From an uncultured Pelagibacteraceae bacterium (GTDB lineage Bacteria > Pseudomonadota > Alphaproteobacteria > Pelagibacterales > Pelagibacteraceae): a stretch of DNA of 64,000 nucleotides. Below, in pieces: positions 16,595-24,935 of the stretch. Location: positions 186,001 through 250,000 of the forward strand of contig CACADE010000002.1 of NCBI GenBank assembly GCA_902531175.1. The letters run 5' to 3'. How positions within the stretch are numbered: the stretch's first letter is position 1; every line of letters starts with the position of its first letter. A program made the position numbers and the translations under genes. Under the pieces are notes generated by a model, which saw only the letters and a program-made list of their open reading frames with translations, did no database searches and had not been told where the DNA came from.

Positions 16595-17581
16595 ATGATT
16601 ATCACAGGTAGCTATCCTAATTTAAGATTAAGAAGATCAAGAAAATTCAGTTGGTCTAGAAGATTGGTTCAAGATAATGATCTATCTTACAATGATTTTA
16701 TTTTACCTATTTTTCTTACTGAAGGAAAAGCAAAAAAAGTTCCCATTAATTCAATGCCAAATGTTTTTAGGTACTCTATTGATAAATTAAAAAGTATAAT
16801 TGATAAAGCATTAAAATTGGGAATACCAATGGTAGCTTTATTTCCTTATACAAATCCAAAAAAAAAAGATGAATATGGAAATGAAGCATTAAATGAAAAT
16901 AATTTAGTTTGCCAAGCAATACAATTAATTAAAAAAAATTATAAGAACGAAATTGGAATAATGTGTGATGTTGCATTAGATCCGTATACAATACATGGTC
17001 ATGATGGAATAATTAGAAAAAATGAAATTTTAAATGATGAAACGTTAGAAATCTTAATTAAACAATCAATATTGCAGGCAAAAATGGGTTGCGATGTGAT
17101 TGCCCCATCAGATATGATGGATGGTAGAGTTTTAAAAATTCGTAAAGCTTTAGATAAAAATAATCTTAAAGATGTTCAAATTCTATCTTATGCAGTTAAA
17201 TATGCATCAAGTTTTTATGGCCCATTCAGAAATGCTGTTGGTTCAAAAAATCTTCTAAAAGGAGACAAAAAAACTTATCAAATGGATTTTAAAAACAATT
17301 ATGAATCATTAAGAGAAGTGGCATTAGATATAAAAGAAGGGGCAGATATGATTATAGTAAAACCAGGAATGCCTTATCTTGACATAATTAGGGAAGTTAA
17401 AAATAATTTTAAAATTCCAGTTATCGCATATCAAGTATCAGGAGAATATAGTCTATTACAAAATGCAATTTCAAAAAAAATATTAGATAAAAAATCAATA
17501 TATGAGAGCTTAGTTTCTTTTAAAAGAGCTGGTGCAAATGCAATTATAACATATTTTGCTGATCAAATAAAACTAGATTAA
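16595..17581 (+). CDS. hemB: Delta-aminolevulinic acid dehydratase (zinc-less type)
   Basis: A 328-residue enzyme that condenses two ALA to porphobilinogen. Schiff-base lysines lie in SYAVKYASSFYGPFRN near residue 202 and IIVKPGMPYLDI near residue 255. The metal loop CDVALDPYTIHGHDG has Ala/Asp/Asp in place of the three zinc-binding cysteines, so it belongs to the magnesium-type ALAD. The ATG at 16595 is preferred to the TTG at 16589 in the track. Its 3' end overlaps the convergent recO by nine bases. Confidence 0.96.
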   Translation: MIITGSYPNLRLRRSRKFSWSRRLVQDNDLSYNDFILPIFLTEGKAKKVPINSMPNVFRYSIDKLKSIIDKALKLGIPMVALFPYTNPKKKDEYGNEALNENNLVCQAIQLIKKNYKNEIGIMCDVALDPYTIHGHDGIIRKNEILNDETLEILIKQSILQAKMGCDVIAPSDMMDGRVLKIRKALDKNNLKDVQILSYAVKYASSFYGPFRNAVGSKNLLKGDKKTYQMDFKNNYESLREVALDIKEGADMIIVKPGMPYLDIIREVKNNFKIPVIAYQVSGEYSLLQNAISKKILDKKSIYESLVSFKRAGANAIITYFADQIKLD

Positions 17582-18253
17582 TTTTAAAGAATTTTGAAAA
17601 TTAAATCTTGTTTTGGGAAAATTAAGATTGTTCGGTTTAACTATTGTTTTATCTAAAAAATCTCCAACAATTTTTAAAGCATCAAAACTATCTTCAAAGC
17701 TTATATCTGCTTCATTTTTATTTACTAAAAAATTTGGTATAATTTTGTCAGAATTTTTTAATTTATAATTAATTTTATTACCTTCGGAAACTTCTTCTAC
17801 ATAATCATTAAAATCTATGTCATAGCCAATTAATTTATAAAAGTTTAATTCCCAATTTACAAATTTTGAAAGCCAATAATCATCTTTTAATATCTCAAAA
17901 TATTTATCTATTAATAAAAAAATCTCACTATTTATTTCATTCTCTACTGTTAAAATTCTAATCAAATTCATTGTATAAATAATACAAAGGAGTTTTTGCT
18001 TATCTTCTAAAAAATATGGAGTTTTAAATTCATCAATTTCAATTTTTAAAGAACCAATTTTAGATTGCGATTTTGAATTATAATTTATATGCAATTTATT
18101 ACCTTCGAATAAATAATTTTTTATTTTTTTTGAGGTTCCTCCAAAAATAATTCCTGAAATTTTTCCATGATTTTCAGTATAAAATTCTGAGATTACAGAA
18201 TTTTCGTTATATTTATTTTTTGAAAGTAAGTAACCTTTATCTTGCCAATTCAT
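17573..18253 (-). CDS. recO: DNA repair protein RecO
   Basis: A 226-residue RecFOR-pathway mediator. The N-terminal OB-fold contains MNWQDKGYLLSKNKYNENSVISEFYTENHGKISGIIFGGTSKK, the characteristic opening of RecO, and the rest is a helical domain ending in LKIVGDFLDKTIV. The zinc-finger cysteines found in some RecO are absent. It follows rnc with a one-base overlap. The usual era gene between rnc and recO is absent. Confidence 0.85.
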   Translation of the reverse strand: MNWQDKGYLLSKNKYNENSVISEFYTENHGKISGIIFGGTSKKIKNYLFEGNKLHINYNSKSQSKIGSLKIEIDEFKTPYFLEDKQKLLCIIYTMNLIRILTVENEINSEIFLLIDKYFEILKDDYWLSKFVNWELNFYKLIGYDIDFNDYVEEVSEGNKINYKLKNSDKIIPNFLVNKNEADISFEDSFDALKIVGDFLDKTIVKPNNLNFPKTRFNFQNSLKLI

Positions 18254-18915
18254 TACATTTTAATAGTTTCTATAAGCTTCATAGCGGCAGCTTGTTCAGC
18301 ATTTTTTTTTGAACTACCATCAGCGATAACTGTTTTGCTATCCTTAATTTTTACACTAATTTTAAAATTCGGTTTATGTCTTGGTCCTGTATTAGAAATA
18401 AGTTTATATATTGGCAATGTTTTAAATTTCTTTAATGAATATTCTTGTAATCTTGTTTTTGAATCGATTACTGTAACATCTGATAAGTTTAAATAATTTT
18501 TCCAATAATTTAATATAAATTTTGATGAGAACTCAAAACCTTTATCTATATAAATTGCTCCTATCAAAGATTCACAACAGTCAGATATAATTTTTTTTTC
18601 AATATTGACTTTTTTTTTCTTTTCTGTGTTTCCTGTTAAAATATAATTATCCAACTCTAATTCCTTACCAATTTCAAAACACTTATTTTTATTAACTAAA
18701 TTTGCAAGTTTTTTGTCAATCATACCTACTTTTTCATTTGGATATAACTCTAAGAGTTTCTTTGATATAACAAACCCTAAAACTCTATCACCTAAAAATT
18801 CCAGCTTTTCATAATTATTTTTTGTATCGAAACTTTTATGTGTTAAAGCTTGCATCAATAGTTTATCATCTTTAAAGCTAATACCTATTTTCTTTTGTAG
18901 TTTGTTTAACTTCAT
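18253..18915 (-). CDS. rnc: Ribonuclease III
   Basis: A 220-residue dsRNA endonuclease for rRNA processing. The nuclease signature NYEKLEFLGDRVLGFVIS contains the metal-binding Glu/Asp, with the distal acidic pair in CCESLIGAIYIDKG. The C-terminal dsRNA-binding domain ends in GSSKKNAEQAAAMKLIE. It lies between lepB (four-base gap) and recO. Confidence 0.95.
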   Translation of the reverse strand: MKLNKLQKKIGISFKDDKLLMQALTHKSFDTKNNYEKLEFLGDRVLGFVISKKLLELYPNEKVGMIDKKLANLVNKNKCFEIGKELELDNYILTGNTEKKKKVNIEKKIISDCCESLIGAIYIDKGFEFSSKFILNYWKNYLNLSDVTVIDSKTRLQEYSLKKFKTLPIYKLISNTGPRHKPNFKISVKIKDSKTVIADGSSKKNAEQAAAMKLIETIKM

Positions 18916-18919
18916 TTAT

Positions 18920-19648
18920 TTAAATTATTTTATTAAAAAATCTTTCAAATCGAACTATTTCATTCCATTTGAAAATGTTAAAGATACTTCCTTTCCTTGG
19001 ATTAGATGAAAAAAATAAAATTTGAGCTTTCCCAACTAAATTATTTTGATTGACATAACCAACTTCAGATAGAAATCTACTATCTTTAGAGCAATCCCTA
19101 TTGTCACCTAAGAAAAAAAAGTGATTTTCAGGAACAATGTATTTATCTGAATTAGAAAAAGTTATATCGGTTCTATATGCAGCTAAATAACTTTTTCCAT
19201 TAGGAAGTTTTTCCTCAAATATATTGACATTAATTTGGGATGATCCGCAATATAACTTATCATTTTTGCTTTTAATTGTTTTTAATATTTGATTAGAGTT
19301 TATATATAAATCACCATCAATAAACTGTATTGTATCTCCTGGTAAACCAATCAATCTTTTAATATAATCTGTACGATTATCAGCAGGTGTTTTAAAAACT
19401 ATAACATCTCCTCTTTTAGGTTTTTTATTTAATATACGTCCTTTAAAAATAGGAGGACTAAAAGGAAACGAATGTTTACTATATCCGTAAGAAAATTTTG
19501 TAACAAATAATCTGTCACCCACAAGCAAGTTAGTTTCCATTGATGATGATGGTATATAAAATGGCTGGATTAATATTGATCTTATAAATACTGCGATTAT
19601 TAATGCATAAAATAATGTTTTAGTATTATCAATTATGAAATTTTTCAT
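18920..19648 (-). CDS. lepB: Signal peptidase I
   Basis: A 242-residue membrane-bound serine/lysine peptidase. One N-terminal membrane anchor (TLFYALIIAVFIRSILIQPF) precedes the catalytic serine in IPSSSMETNL near residue 36; the catalytic lysine is in DYIKRLIGLPGD near residue 93; FFFLGDNRDCSKDSR is box E. It overlaps acpS by four bases and precedes rnc, the usual alphaproteobacterial order. Confidence 0.96.
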   Translation of the reverse strand: MKNFIIDNTKTLFYALIIAVFIRSILIQPFYIPSSSMETNLLVGDRLFVTKFSYGYSKHSFPFSPPIFKGRILNKKPKRGDVIVFKTPADNRTDYIKRLIGLPGDTIQFIDGDLYINSNQILKTIKSKNDKLYCGSSQINVNIFEEKLPNGKSYLAAYRTDITFSNSDKYIVPENHFFFLGDNRDCSKDSRFLSEVGYVNQNNLVGKAQILFFSSNPRKGSIFNIFKWNEIVRFERFFNKII

Positions 19649-20031
19649 TTTTTTCTATTCAAAATAACAAAAGCAATTGAGTGGTTTTTTTCATCTGAAA
19701 GTGAGAGATGTATATCGTAATTCTTTAATTCAAATTTTTTTTTTAATATATCTTTTATTTTCTTTGATATTTTAATTTTAGGAGATCCTTTCTTATTATT
19801 GTATATTTCAATATCATTAAAATTAATGTTATTTCTAAAGCCTGTGCCTATTGATTTAACGAAGGCTTCTTTAGCAGCATATCTTTTTGCAAAATAATTA
19901 GTTTTGTTTCTGTATTTTTTTGATTGATTAATTTCATTCGATGTAAATAGTCTTTTTTTAAAACCTTTAATTTTTAGGGATTTTTCTATTCTTTTATTAT
20001 CAATAATATCAACACCATTACCAATTATCAT
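19645..20031 (-). CDS. acpS: Holo-[acyl-carrier-protein] synthase
   Basis: A 128-residue 4'-phosphopantetheinyl transferase that activates ACP. IIGNGVDIIDNKRIEKSL carries the metal-binding Asp, and YFAKRYAAKEAFVKSIGTGF carries the Glu and Lys of the active site; DIHLSLSDEKNHSIAFV is the terminal strand motif. It overlaps pdxJ by one base and lepB by four. Confidence 0.95.
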   Translation of the reverse strand: MIIGNGVDIIDNKRIEKSLKIKGFKKRLFTSNEINQSKKYRNKTNYFAKRYAAKEAFVKSIGTGFRNNINFNDIEIYNNKKGSPKIKISKKIKDILKKKFELKNYDIHLSLSDEKNHSIAFVILNRKK

Positions 20032-20750
20032 TAGTTTAATATTTTTCTAAAATTAGTGATTACTTTTTTCAAACCAAACATGATGGACTCTCCTATTATA
20101 AAATGTCCAATATTAAATTCCTCTATAGATTTAATCTTTCTTAAAATTTTAGTTGATTTATAATCTAAGCCATGACCTGCATGAACTTCCATTCCTAGCT
20201 TTTTTGCTAACGCGGCACAATTTTTTATTTTTTTGAACTCGACTAAATAATTTTTGTTGTTTTTAACCTTTAAGGCAAATTTTCCTGTATGAAGTTCCAC
20301 ACATTTTGCATTTAATTCTTTTGATGAAAAAACATCTTTAGTATTTGGATTTATGAAAAGACTTGTTCTGATTTTTTTTGAATTTAATTTACTAATTACT
20401 TTTTTAATTATTTTTTTGTTTTTTGTGATATTTAAACCTCCTTCTGTGGTTATTTCATTTCTTTTTTCAGGAACTATGCAAACAAAATTCGGTTTATATT
20501 TTAATGCAATTTTAAGCATTTCATTGTTAGCAGCCATTTCTAAATTTATTGGTACTCTTTTAATTTTTGAAAATATAGCAACGTCTTCGTCTCGAATATG
20601 TCTACGATCTTCTCTTAAATGAATAGTAATAGAATTTGCTCCAAAATTCATAACTTGTGTTGCATATGAAATAGGATCAGGATGCCCCTCTCCTCTGGCG
20701 TTTCTTAATGTTGCAATATGATCCACGTTAACTCCCAGTCTAGATTTCAT
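20031..20750 (-). CDS. pdxJ: Pyridoxine 5'-phosphate synthase
   Basis: A 239-residue TIM-barrel enzyme closing the pyridoxine ring in the DXP-dependent vitamin B6 route. RLGVNVDHIATLRNARG at the N-terminus, SITIHLREDRRHIRDEDV, CIVPEKRNEITTEGGLN and MEVHAGHGLDYKST are diagnostic. It sits between pyrE (four-base overlap) and acpS. It supports synthesis of PLP used by GlyA and MetY here. Confidence 0.97.
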   Translation of the reverse strand: MKSRLGVNVDHIATLRNARGEGHPDPISYATQVMNFGANSITIHLREDRRHIRDEDVAIFSKIKRVPINLEMAANNEMLKIALKYKPNFVCIVPEKRNEITTEGGLNITKNKKIIKKVISKLNSKKIRTSLFINPNTKDVFSSKELNAKCVELHTGKFALKVKNNKNYLVEFKKIKNCAALAKKLGMEVHAGHGLDYKSTKILRKIKSIEEFNIGHFIIGESIMFGLKKVITNFRKILN

Positions 20751-21337
20751 TTTAAATATCTACTTCCAGGTTTTGTAATTGGAATTTTTTTTAACACAAT
20801 TGGTAAATCATTTTTTTTGTATGTTGGTATTTCTAATTTAATTTGGGAAACAATATTTTTATCTTTAATTTTTAAACTTGGTTTACTAGATCTATTAATC
20901 AAACACGCATATCCAACTACTTTTGATTTGTATTTTTTTACAAGCCTAGCGCATTCTAAACTTGACTTACCTGTAGTAATTACGTCTTCTACAATCAAAA
21001 CTTTTGAATTTTTTTTTATTGAAAAACCTCTTCTTAAAGTAAATTTCCCATTAACTCTTTCACAAAATATTGTCTCTTTGTTCAATAATTTTCCAACGAT
21101 ATAACCTATTACAATACCACCCATAGCTGGTGATAAAATTATATCAATTTTTTTGAATTTTTTTTTTATTTTAGTGCTTAAGGATTTGCAAAATTTTTCT
21201 GATTTTTTTGGATAACTTAATAATTTAGCACACTGAACATATTGGGGTGAATGTAATCCTGAAGATAAAACAAAATGTCCCTCTAAAAGTGCCTTAGTTT
21301 TTTTTAAAACCGCTAAAGAGTCTTTTAAAGAAAGCAT
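20747..21337 (-). CDS. pyrE: Orotate phosphoribosyltransferase
   Basis: A 196-residue enzyme making OMP from orotate and PRPP. GHFVLSSGLHSPQYVQCAKL, PAMGGIVIGYIVGKLL and the PRPP loop KVLIVEDVITTGKSSLE are all present. The ATG at 21337 gives the standard N-terminus and overlaps the end of the upstream RSH gene by 44 bases, which is long even for this window. The overlap is supported because the RSH ACT domain uses the same bases. Confidence 0.94.
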   Translation of the reverse strand: MLSLKDSLAVLKKTKALLEGHFVLSSGLHSPQYVQCAKLLSYPKKSEKFCKSLSTKIKKKFKKIDIILSPAMGGIVIGYIVGKLLNKETIFCERVNGKFTLRRGFSIKKNSKVLIVEDVITTGKSSLECARLVKKYKSKVVGYACLINRSSKPSLKIKDKNIVSQIKLEIPTYKKNDLPIVLKKIPITKPGSRYLK

Positions 21338-23036
21338 ATTTTTTGTTTTTATGTCTAATTATTTTGAAGTTATATTCTTTCTGTTTTAGCTCACTAATAA
21401 GTTTTGTAAAGTTTTTCAAATCTTGAATAATTAGGTTGAACCGAAAATTAATGGTTCTTTTAGTCTTTTCAACCATTTCGACACTTGAAATATTTACATT
21501 ATTAGTTCCAATCATTGTTGTAACGTCACCTAATATTCCAGGTCTGTCAGGTAAAGACATCCATAGGGTAGTATTATATTTTTTTTCTGTAGGTTTGCTG
21601 TCTTCTTTGTATTGCCAGTATCTTCTTATAGCAGCTCTAGCTTTGCCAGTTTTAGCGCTTGTTATCCAATGCAAAGAAGGTGAATCTTTTTTTGATGTTA
21701 ATATTTTAACTACATCTCCATTTCTCAATATTGATTGTAAAGGACTTTCTTTTCCATTTATTTCACATCCAATTGCAGTATCACCTACTTTAGTGTGCAC
21801 AGCATAAGCAAAATCAATTGGACTTGCCTCTTTGGGCAATTTTATAACTGAGCCTTTTGGTGTAAAACAAAAAACATTTTCTTGAAACATTTGGAGTTTT
21901 GTATACTCAAAATAATGTTCAGGATTTTCATTTTTATCTATAATTTCTACTAGATCTGCTAACCAATCATATTCCTTCCAAGTTAAAGAGTTAAACTTTT
22001 CTGAAGATTTATATTTCCAATGGGAAGCTATACCTCTTTGCGCAAATTCATGCATTTGTTGTGTTCTTAGTTGTATTTCAATAGGTCTTTTATTTGGACC
22101 GATCACTGCTGTATGAAGAGATTTATAATTATTTATTTTTGGTGATGAAATGTAATCTTTAAATCTACCAGGTATACAATTCCATTTATTATGGATCACC
22201 CCTAAAGTTTTGTAACAATTTTCAACGTTATCTAAAATTATTCTAAAACCAATTATGTCTGTGATTTGCTCTAGTGAGGTTCTTTTTTTTTGTATTTTTC
22301 TCCAAATAGAAAAAGGAGTTTTTTCCCTAGAATAGATTTTAAAATCAATATTATTTTCATTTAATAGATTTTCAAATTCACCAACAACTGAATTGTAATT
22401 AATTAAATTATTATCTTTGATAGTATCTAATCTATCTTTAATCATTTTTCTTGCTTCAGGATTTAAAATATCAAAAGAAAGATCTTCAAGTTCATCTCTT
22501 ATTCTATTCATTCCCATTCTATCAGCTAGAGGAGCATAAATTTCCATAGTTTCTTTAGCAATTCTTTTTCTTTTTTCCTCTTTATCAATAGCATTCAGAG
22601 TTCGCATATTATGTAAACGATCTGCAAGTTTAACAAGAAGAACTCTAATGTCTTTAGATGTTGCTAAGATGAGTTTTCTAAAATTTTCAGCTTTTGAATT
22701 AGAAATAGCTTGGTTTTCAAAAACTGAAATTTTTGTAACTCCATCAACCAAATCAGCAACTTCTTTTCCAAATTGTTCTTCTATAGTTTTATAAGTTGCA
22801 TAAGTATCTTCTATGGTATCGTGAAGTAAACCGGTTGCTATCGTTGCACTATCCAACTTAAGTTCGGTTAAAATATTTGCAACAGCAACAGGATGAATGA
22901 CGTAGGGATCTCCTGATTGGCGTTTTTGATCTTTGTGAACTTTCACTGCAAAATCATAAGCTTTGCTTAGAGTTTCCGGGTTAAGAAACTTATTGTATGA
23001 TTTAACCTTATTTATTAATTCGTCAGAATTTAGCAT
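21294..23036 (-). CDS. spoT: Bifunctional (p)ppGpp synthetase/hydrolase, shortened RSH
   Basis: A 580-residue RelA/SpoT homologue controlling the stringent alarmone. The HD hydrolase has ATGLLHDTIEDT (His72-Asp73). The synthetase region has GFRIILDNVENCY and NNYKSLHTAVIG. TGS is visible as CFTPKGSVIKLPKEASPIDFAYAVHT. From the TGS/early helical part (RAAIRRYWQYKE) the protein goes almost directly to the ACT domain (SLPDRPGILGDVTTMIG), skipping about 150-170 residues of helical and zinc-finger/CC region found in typical 700-residue RSH. Both catalytic sites look intact. Confidence 0.94.
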   Translation of the reverse strand: MLNSDELINKVKSYNKFLNPETLSKAYDFAVKVHKDQKRQSGDPYVIHPVAVANILTELKLDSATIATGLLHDTIEDTYATYKTIEEQFGKEVADLVDGVTKISVFENQAISNSKAENFRKLILATSKDIRVLLVKLADRLHNMRTLNAIDKEEKRKRIAKETMEIYAPLADRMGMNRIRDELEDLSFDILNPEARKMIKDRLDTIKDNNLINYNSVVGEFENLLNENNIDFKIYSREKTPFSIWRKIQKKRTSLEQITDIIGFRIILDNVENCYKTLGVIHNKWNCIPGRFKDYISSPKINNYKSLHTAVIGPNKRPIEIQLRTQQMHEFAQRGIASHWKYKSSEKFNSLTWKEYDWLADLVEIIDKNENPEHYFEYTKLQMFQENVFCFTPKGSVIKLPKEASPIDFAYAVHTKVGDTAIGCEINGKESPLQSILRNGDVVKILTSKKDSPSLHWITSAKTGKARAAIRRYWQYKEDSKPTEKKYNTTLWMSLPDRPGILGDVTTMIGTNNVNISSVEMVEKTKRTINFRFNLIIQDLKNFTKLISELKQKEYNFKIIRHKNKKYAFFKRLFSGFKKN

Positions 23037-23056
23037 AAATTTATTATATCACTTAT

Positions 23057-23584
23057 TTAGATAACTTTAATACTTCTTAAATTATTTTTTTTTAAAGAAG
23101 ATAAGAGTTTTACTATATTTTTTTTTAATTTTGGGTGAGACCAATTTTTGCATATTTCAAACAGAGGCATAAGTACAAAGTTTCTATTATGCATTCTTGG
23201 ATGTGGAATCTCTAAATTAATTAAGCCTTTATTTAAATTAAAAATTTTTCCATTAAAGTCTAAAATATCAATGTCACAATTTCTTGGATGATTTTGAGGT
23301 GATACTTTTCTACCCAATTTTTTTTCTATAGACTTAATTAATTTAAAAAGATCTAATTGATTTAATTTTGTTTTTATCATTAATACACAATTAATAAATT
23401 TTGGAAAACTAGGATTTGGCCATGAAGCAGTTTCATAATAGCTAGATTTTTTCATAATTTTAATGTCATGTGCTTCCAATAAATATTTAGATTTTTCTAA
23501 GAAATGTATTCTATTTCCTAAATTAGATCCTAGCGATAAATAGGCATAATTAACTCGAGCGTCTGAAATATCTTGCTTTTTCAC
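23057..23584 (-). CDS. folK: 2-amino-4-hydroxy-6-hydroxymethyldihydropteridine pyrophosphokinase
   Basis: Folate-pathway kinase transferring pyrophosphate to the pterin alcohol. [37 protein letters not shown], and [13 protein letters not shown] with [19 protein letters not shown] are diagnostic. The track start at 23644 is a TTG deep inside smpB; the GTG at 23584 (35-base overlap, preceded by GGA) gives a 175-residue protein nearer the family's 160 and is preferred. No ATG is available. Confidence 0.9.
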   Translation of the reverse strand: MKKQDISDARVNYAYLSLGSNLGNRIHFLEKSKYLLEAHDIKIMKKSSYYETASWPNPSFPKFINCVLMIKTKLNQLDLFKLIKSIEKKLGRKVSPQNHPRNCDIDILDFNGKIFNLNKGLINLEIPHPRMHNRNFVLMPLFEICKNWSHPKLKKNIVKLLSSLKKNNLRSIKVI

Positions 23585-24020
23585 GGTTCCAATCTTTAGT
23601 TTTTTTAGTTTGTCGCTTATCGTATTGTTTTTTACCCTTTGCAACTGCTATTTCAATTTTAGCTTTACCTTTTTTAAAATACATTTTAGTTGGAACTAAA
23701 GTTAAACCATCCTCATTTATTTTACCAATTAGTTTATTAATTTCCCTTTTGTTAAATAACAATTTTCTTTCTGAGTAAGGATTGTGATTTGTATAACTAG
23801 CTTGTTTATATATAGGTATATGTGAATTTATTAAGAAAATTTCCCCTTCTTTCTCTACAGCGTATGATTCAGCAATATTTACTTTTCCGTCTCTCACAGA
23901 TTTTATTTCAGAACCTTTTAGCACAATTCCAGCTTCTAAGATTTCCTTAAAAAAATAATTGAAAGAAGCTTTTCGATTTATTGTAATGATTTTGATACCA
24001 GATGTAGATTTATCACTCAT
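23550..24020 (-). CDS. smpB: SsrA-binding protein SmpB
   Basis: A 156-residue tmRNA partner in trans-translation. [69 protein letters not shown] and the C-terminal [18 protein letters not shown] tail are conserved. The ATG at 24020 is taken instead of the TTG at 24023. It overlaps dapA by eight bases. No ssrA-like tmRNA gene was seen in this window. Confidence 0.96.
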   Translation of the reverse strand: MSDKSTSGIKIITINRKASFNYFFKEILEAGIVLKGSEIKSVRDGKVNIAESYAVEKEGEIFLINSHIPIYKQASYTNHNPYSERKLLFNKREINKLIGKINEDGLTLVPTKMYFKKGKAKIEIAVAKGKKQYDKRQTKKTKDWNREKARYFRRSS

Positions 24021-24900
24021 CAATAAGTTTTGCTACTTTCAATGCTTTCTCGACTTCCTTTTTCGTATTTTCAGTTATTTTAACTAAAGGTAATCTCACA
24101 GAATCATCGCATAGACCAAGTAATTTAGCAGCATACTTAACTGGTGATGGGTTGCTTTCTATAAATAAATTTTTATGCAACGGTTGTAACATATCATCAA
24201 GTTCTTGAGCTTTCTTTAAATCATTTTCATTTGAAGATTTTGACAATATTTGAAATTCAGAACACAATTTAGGGGCAACGTTTGCTGTAACACTAATTGT
24301 TCCAACCCCTCCTCGTTTATTAAATTCAAATGCATTATCGTCGTTTCCAGTAAGTTGAATGAAATCATTGCCCATTTTTTCTTTTTGTTGATCAACACGA
24401 TTTAGGTCACCAGTTGCATCTTTAACTCCAACTATATTTTTTAGTTCATATAATCTAGCCATTGTTTCAACACTCATATCAATTACTGAACGGCTTGGAA
24501 TATTATAAATTATAATTGGAATTCCACAGTTATCGTTAATTGATTTATAATGTTGATATAATCCTTCTTGGGTAGGTTTATTATAATATGGAGTAACAAC
24601 TAAAGCACCATCAGCACCAGCTTTTTCAGCATGTTTAGTTAATGATACAGCTTCTTCTGTAGAATTTGATCCAGTGCCAGCTATTATAGGAAGTTTACCA
24701 GTAGCTTCTTTTATGCATAATTCAATTGTTCTTTCATGTTCATCATGAGATAATGTTGGTGACTCGCCTGTAGTCCCAACTGGAACTAACCCATTTGTTC
24801 CATTTTCCAGATGATGATTTATTATTTTTATGTAACTTTCTTCGTCAAGCTTGTTGTCTTTAAACGGTGTAATTAATGCTACATTTGATCCTTTAAACAT
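24013..24900 (-). CDS. dapA: 4-hydroxy-tetrahydrodipicolinate synthase
   Basis: A 295-residue TIM-barrel enzyme of lysine/diaminopimelate synthesis, condensing pyruvate with aspartate semialdehyde. [61 protein letters not shown], and the Schiff-base lysine in [10 protein letters not shown] near residue 159 are all present. It heads the minus-strand run and is divergent from the lytic transglycosylase gene (35 bases). Confidence 0.97.
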   Translation of the reverse strand: MFKGSNVALITPFKDNKLDEESYIKIINHHLENGTNGLVPVGTTGESPTLSHDEHERTIELCIKEATGKLPIIAGTGSNSTEEAVSLTKHAEKAGADGALVVTPYYNKPTQEGLYQHYKSINDNCGIPIIIYNIPSRSVIDMSVETMARLYELKNIVGVKDATGDLNRVDQQKEKMGNDFIQLTGNDDNAFEFNKRGGVGTISVTANVAPKLCSEFQILSKSSNENDLKKAQELDDMLQPLHKNLFIESNPSPVKYAAKLLGLCDDSVRLPLVKITENTKKEVEKALKVAKLIDE

Positions 24901-24935
24901 AATTATTTATAACATAAGTTGTTTGATTTAATAAA

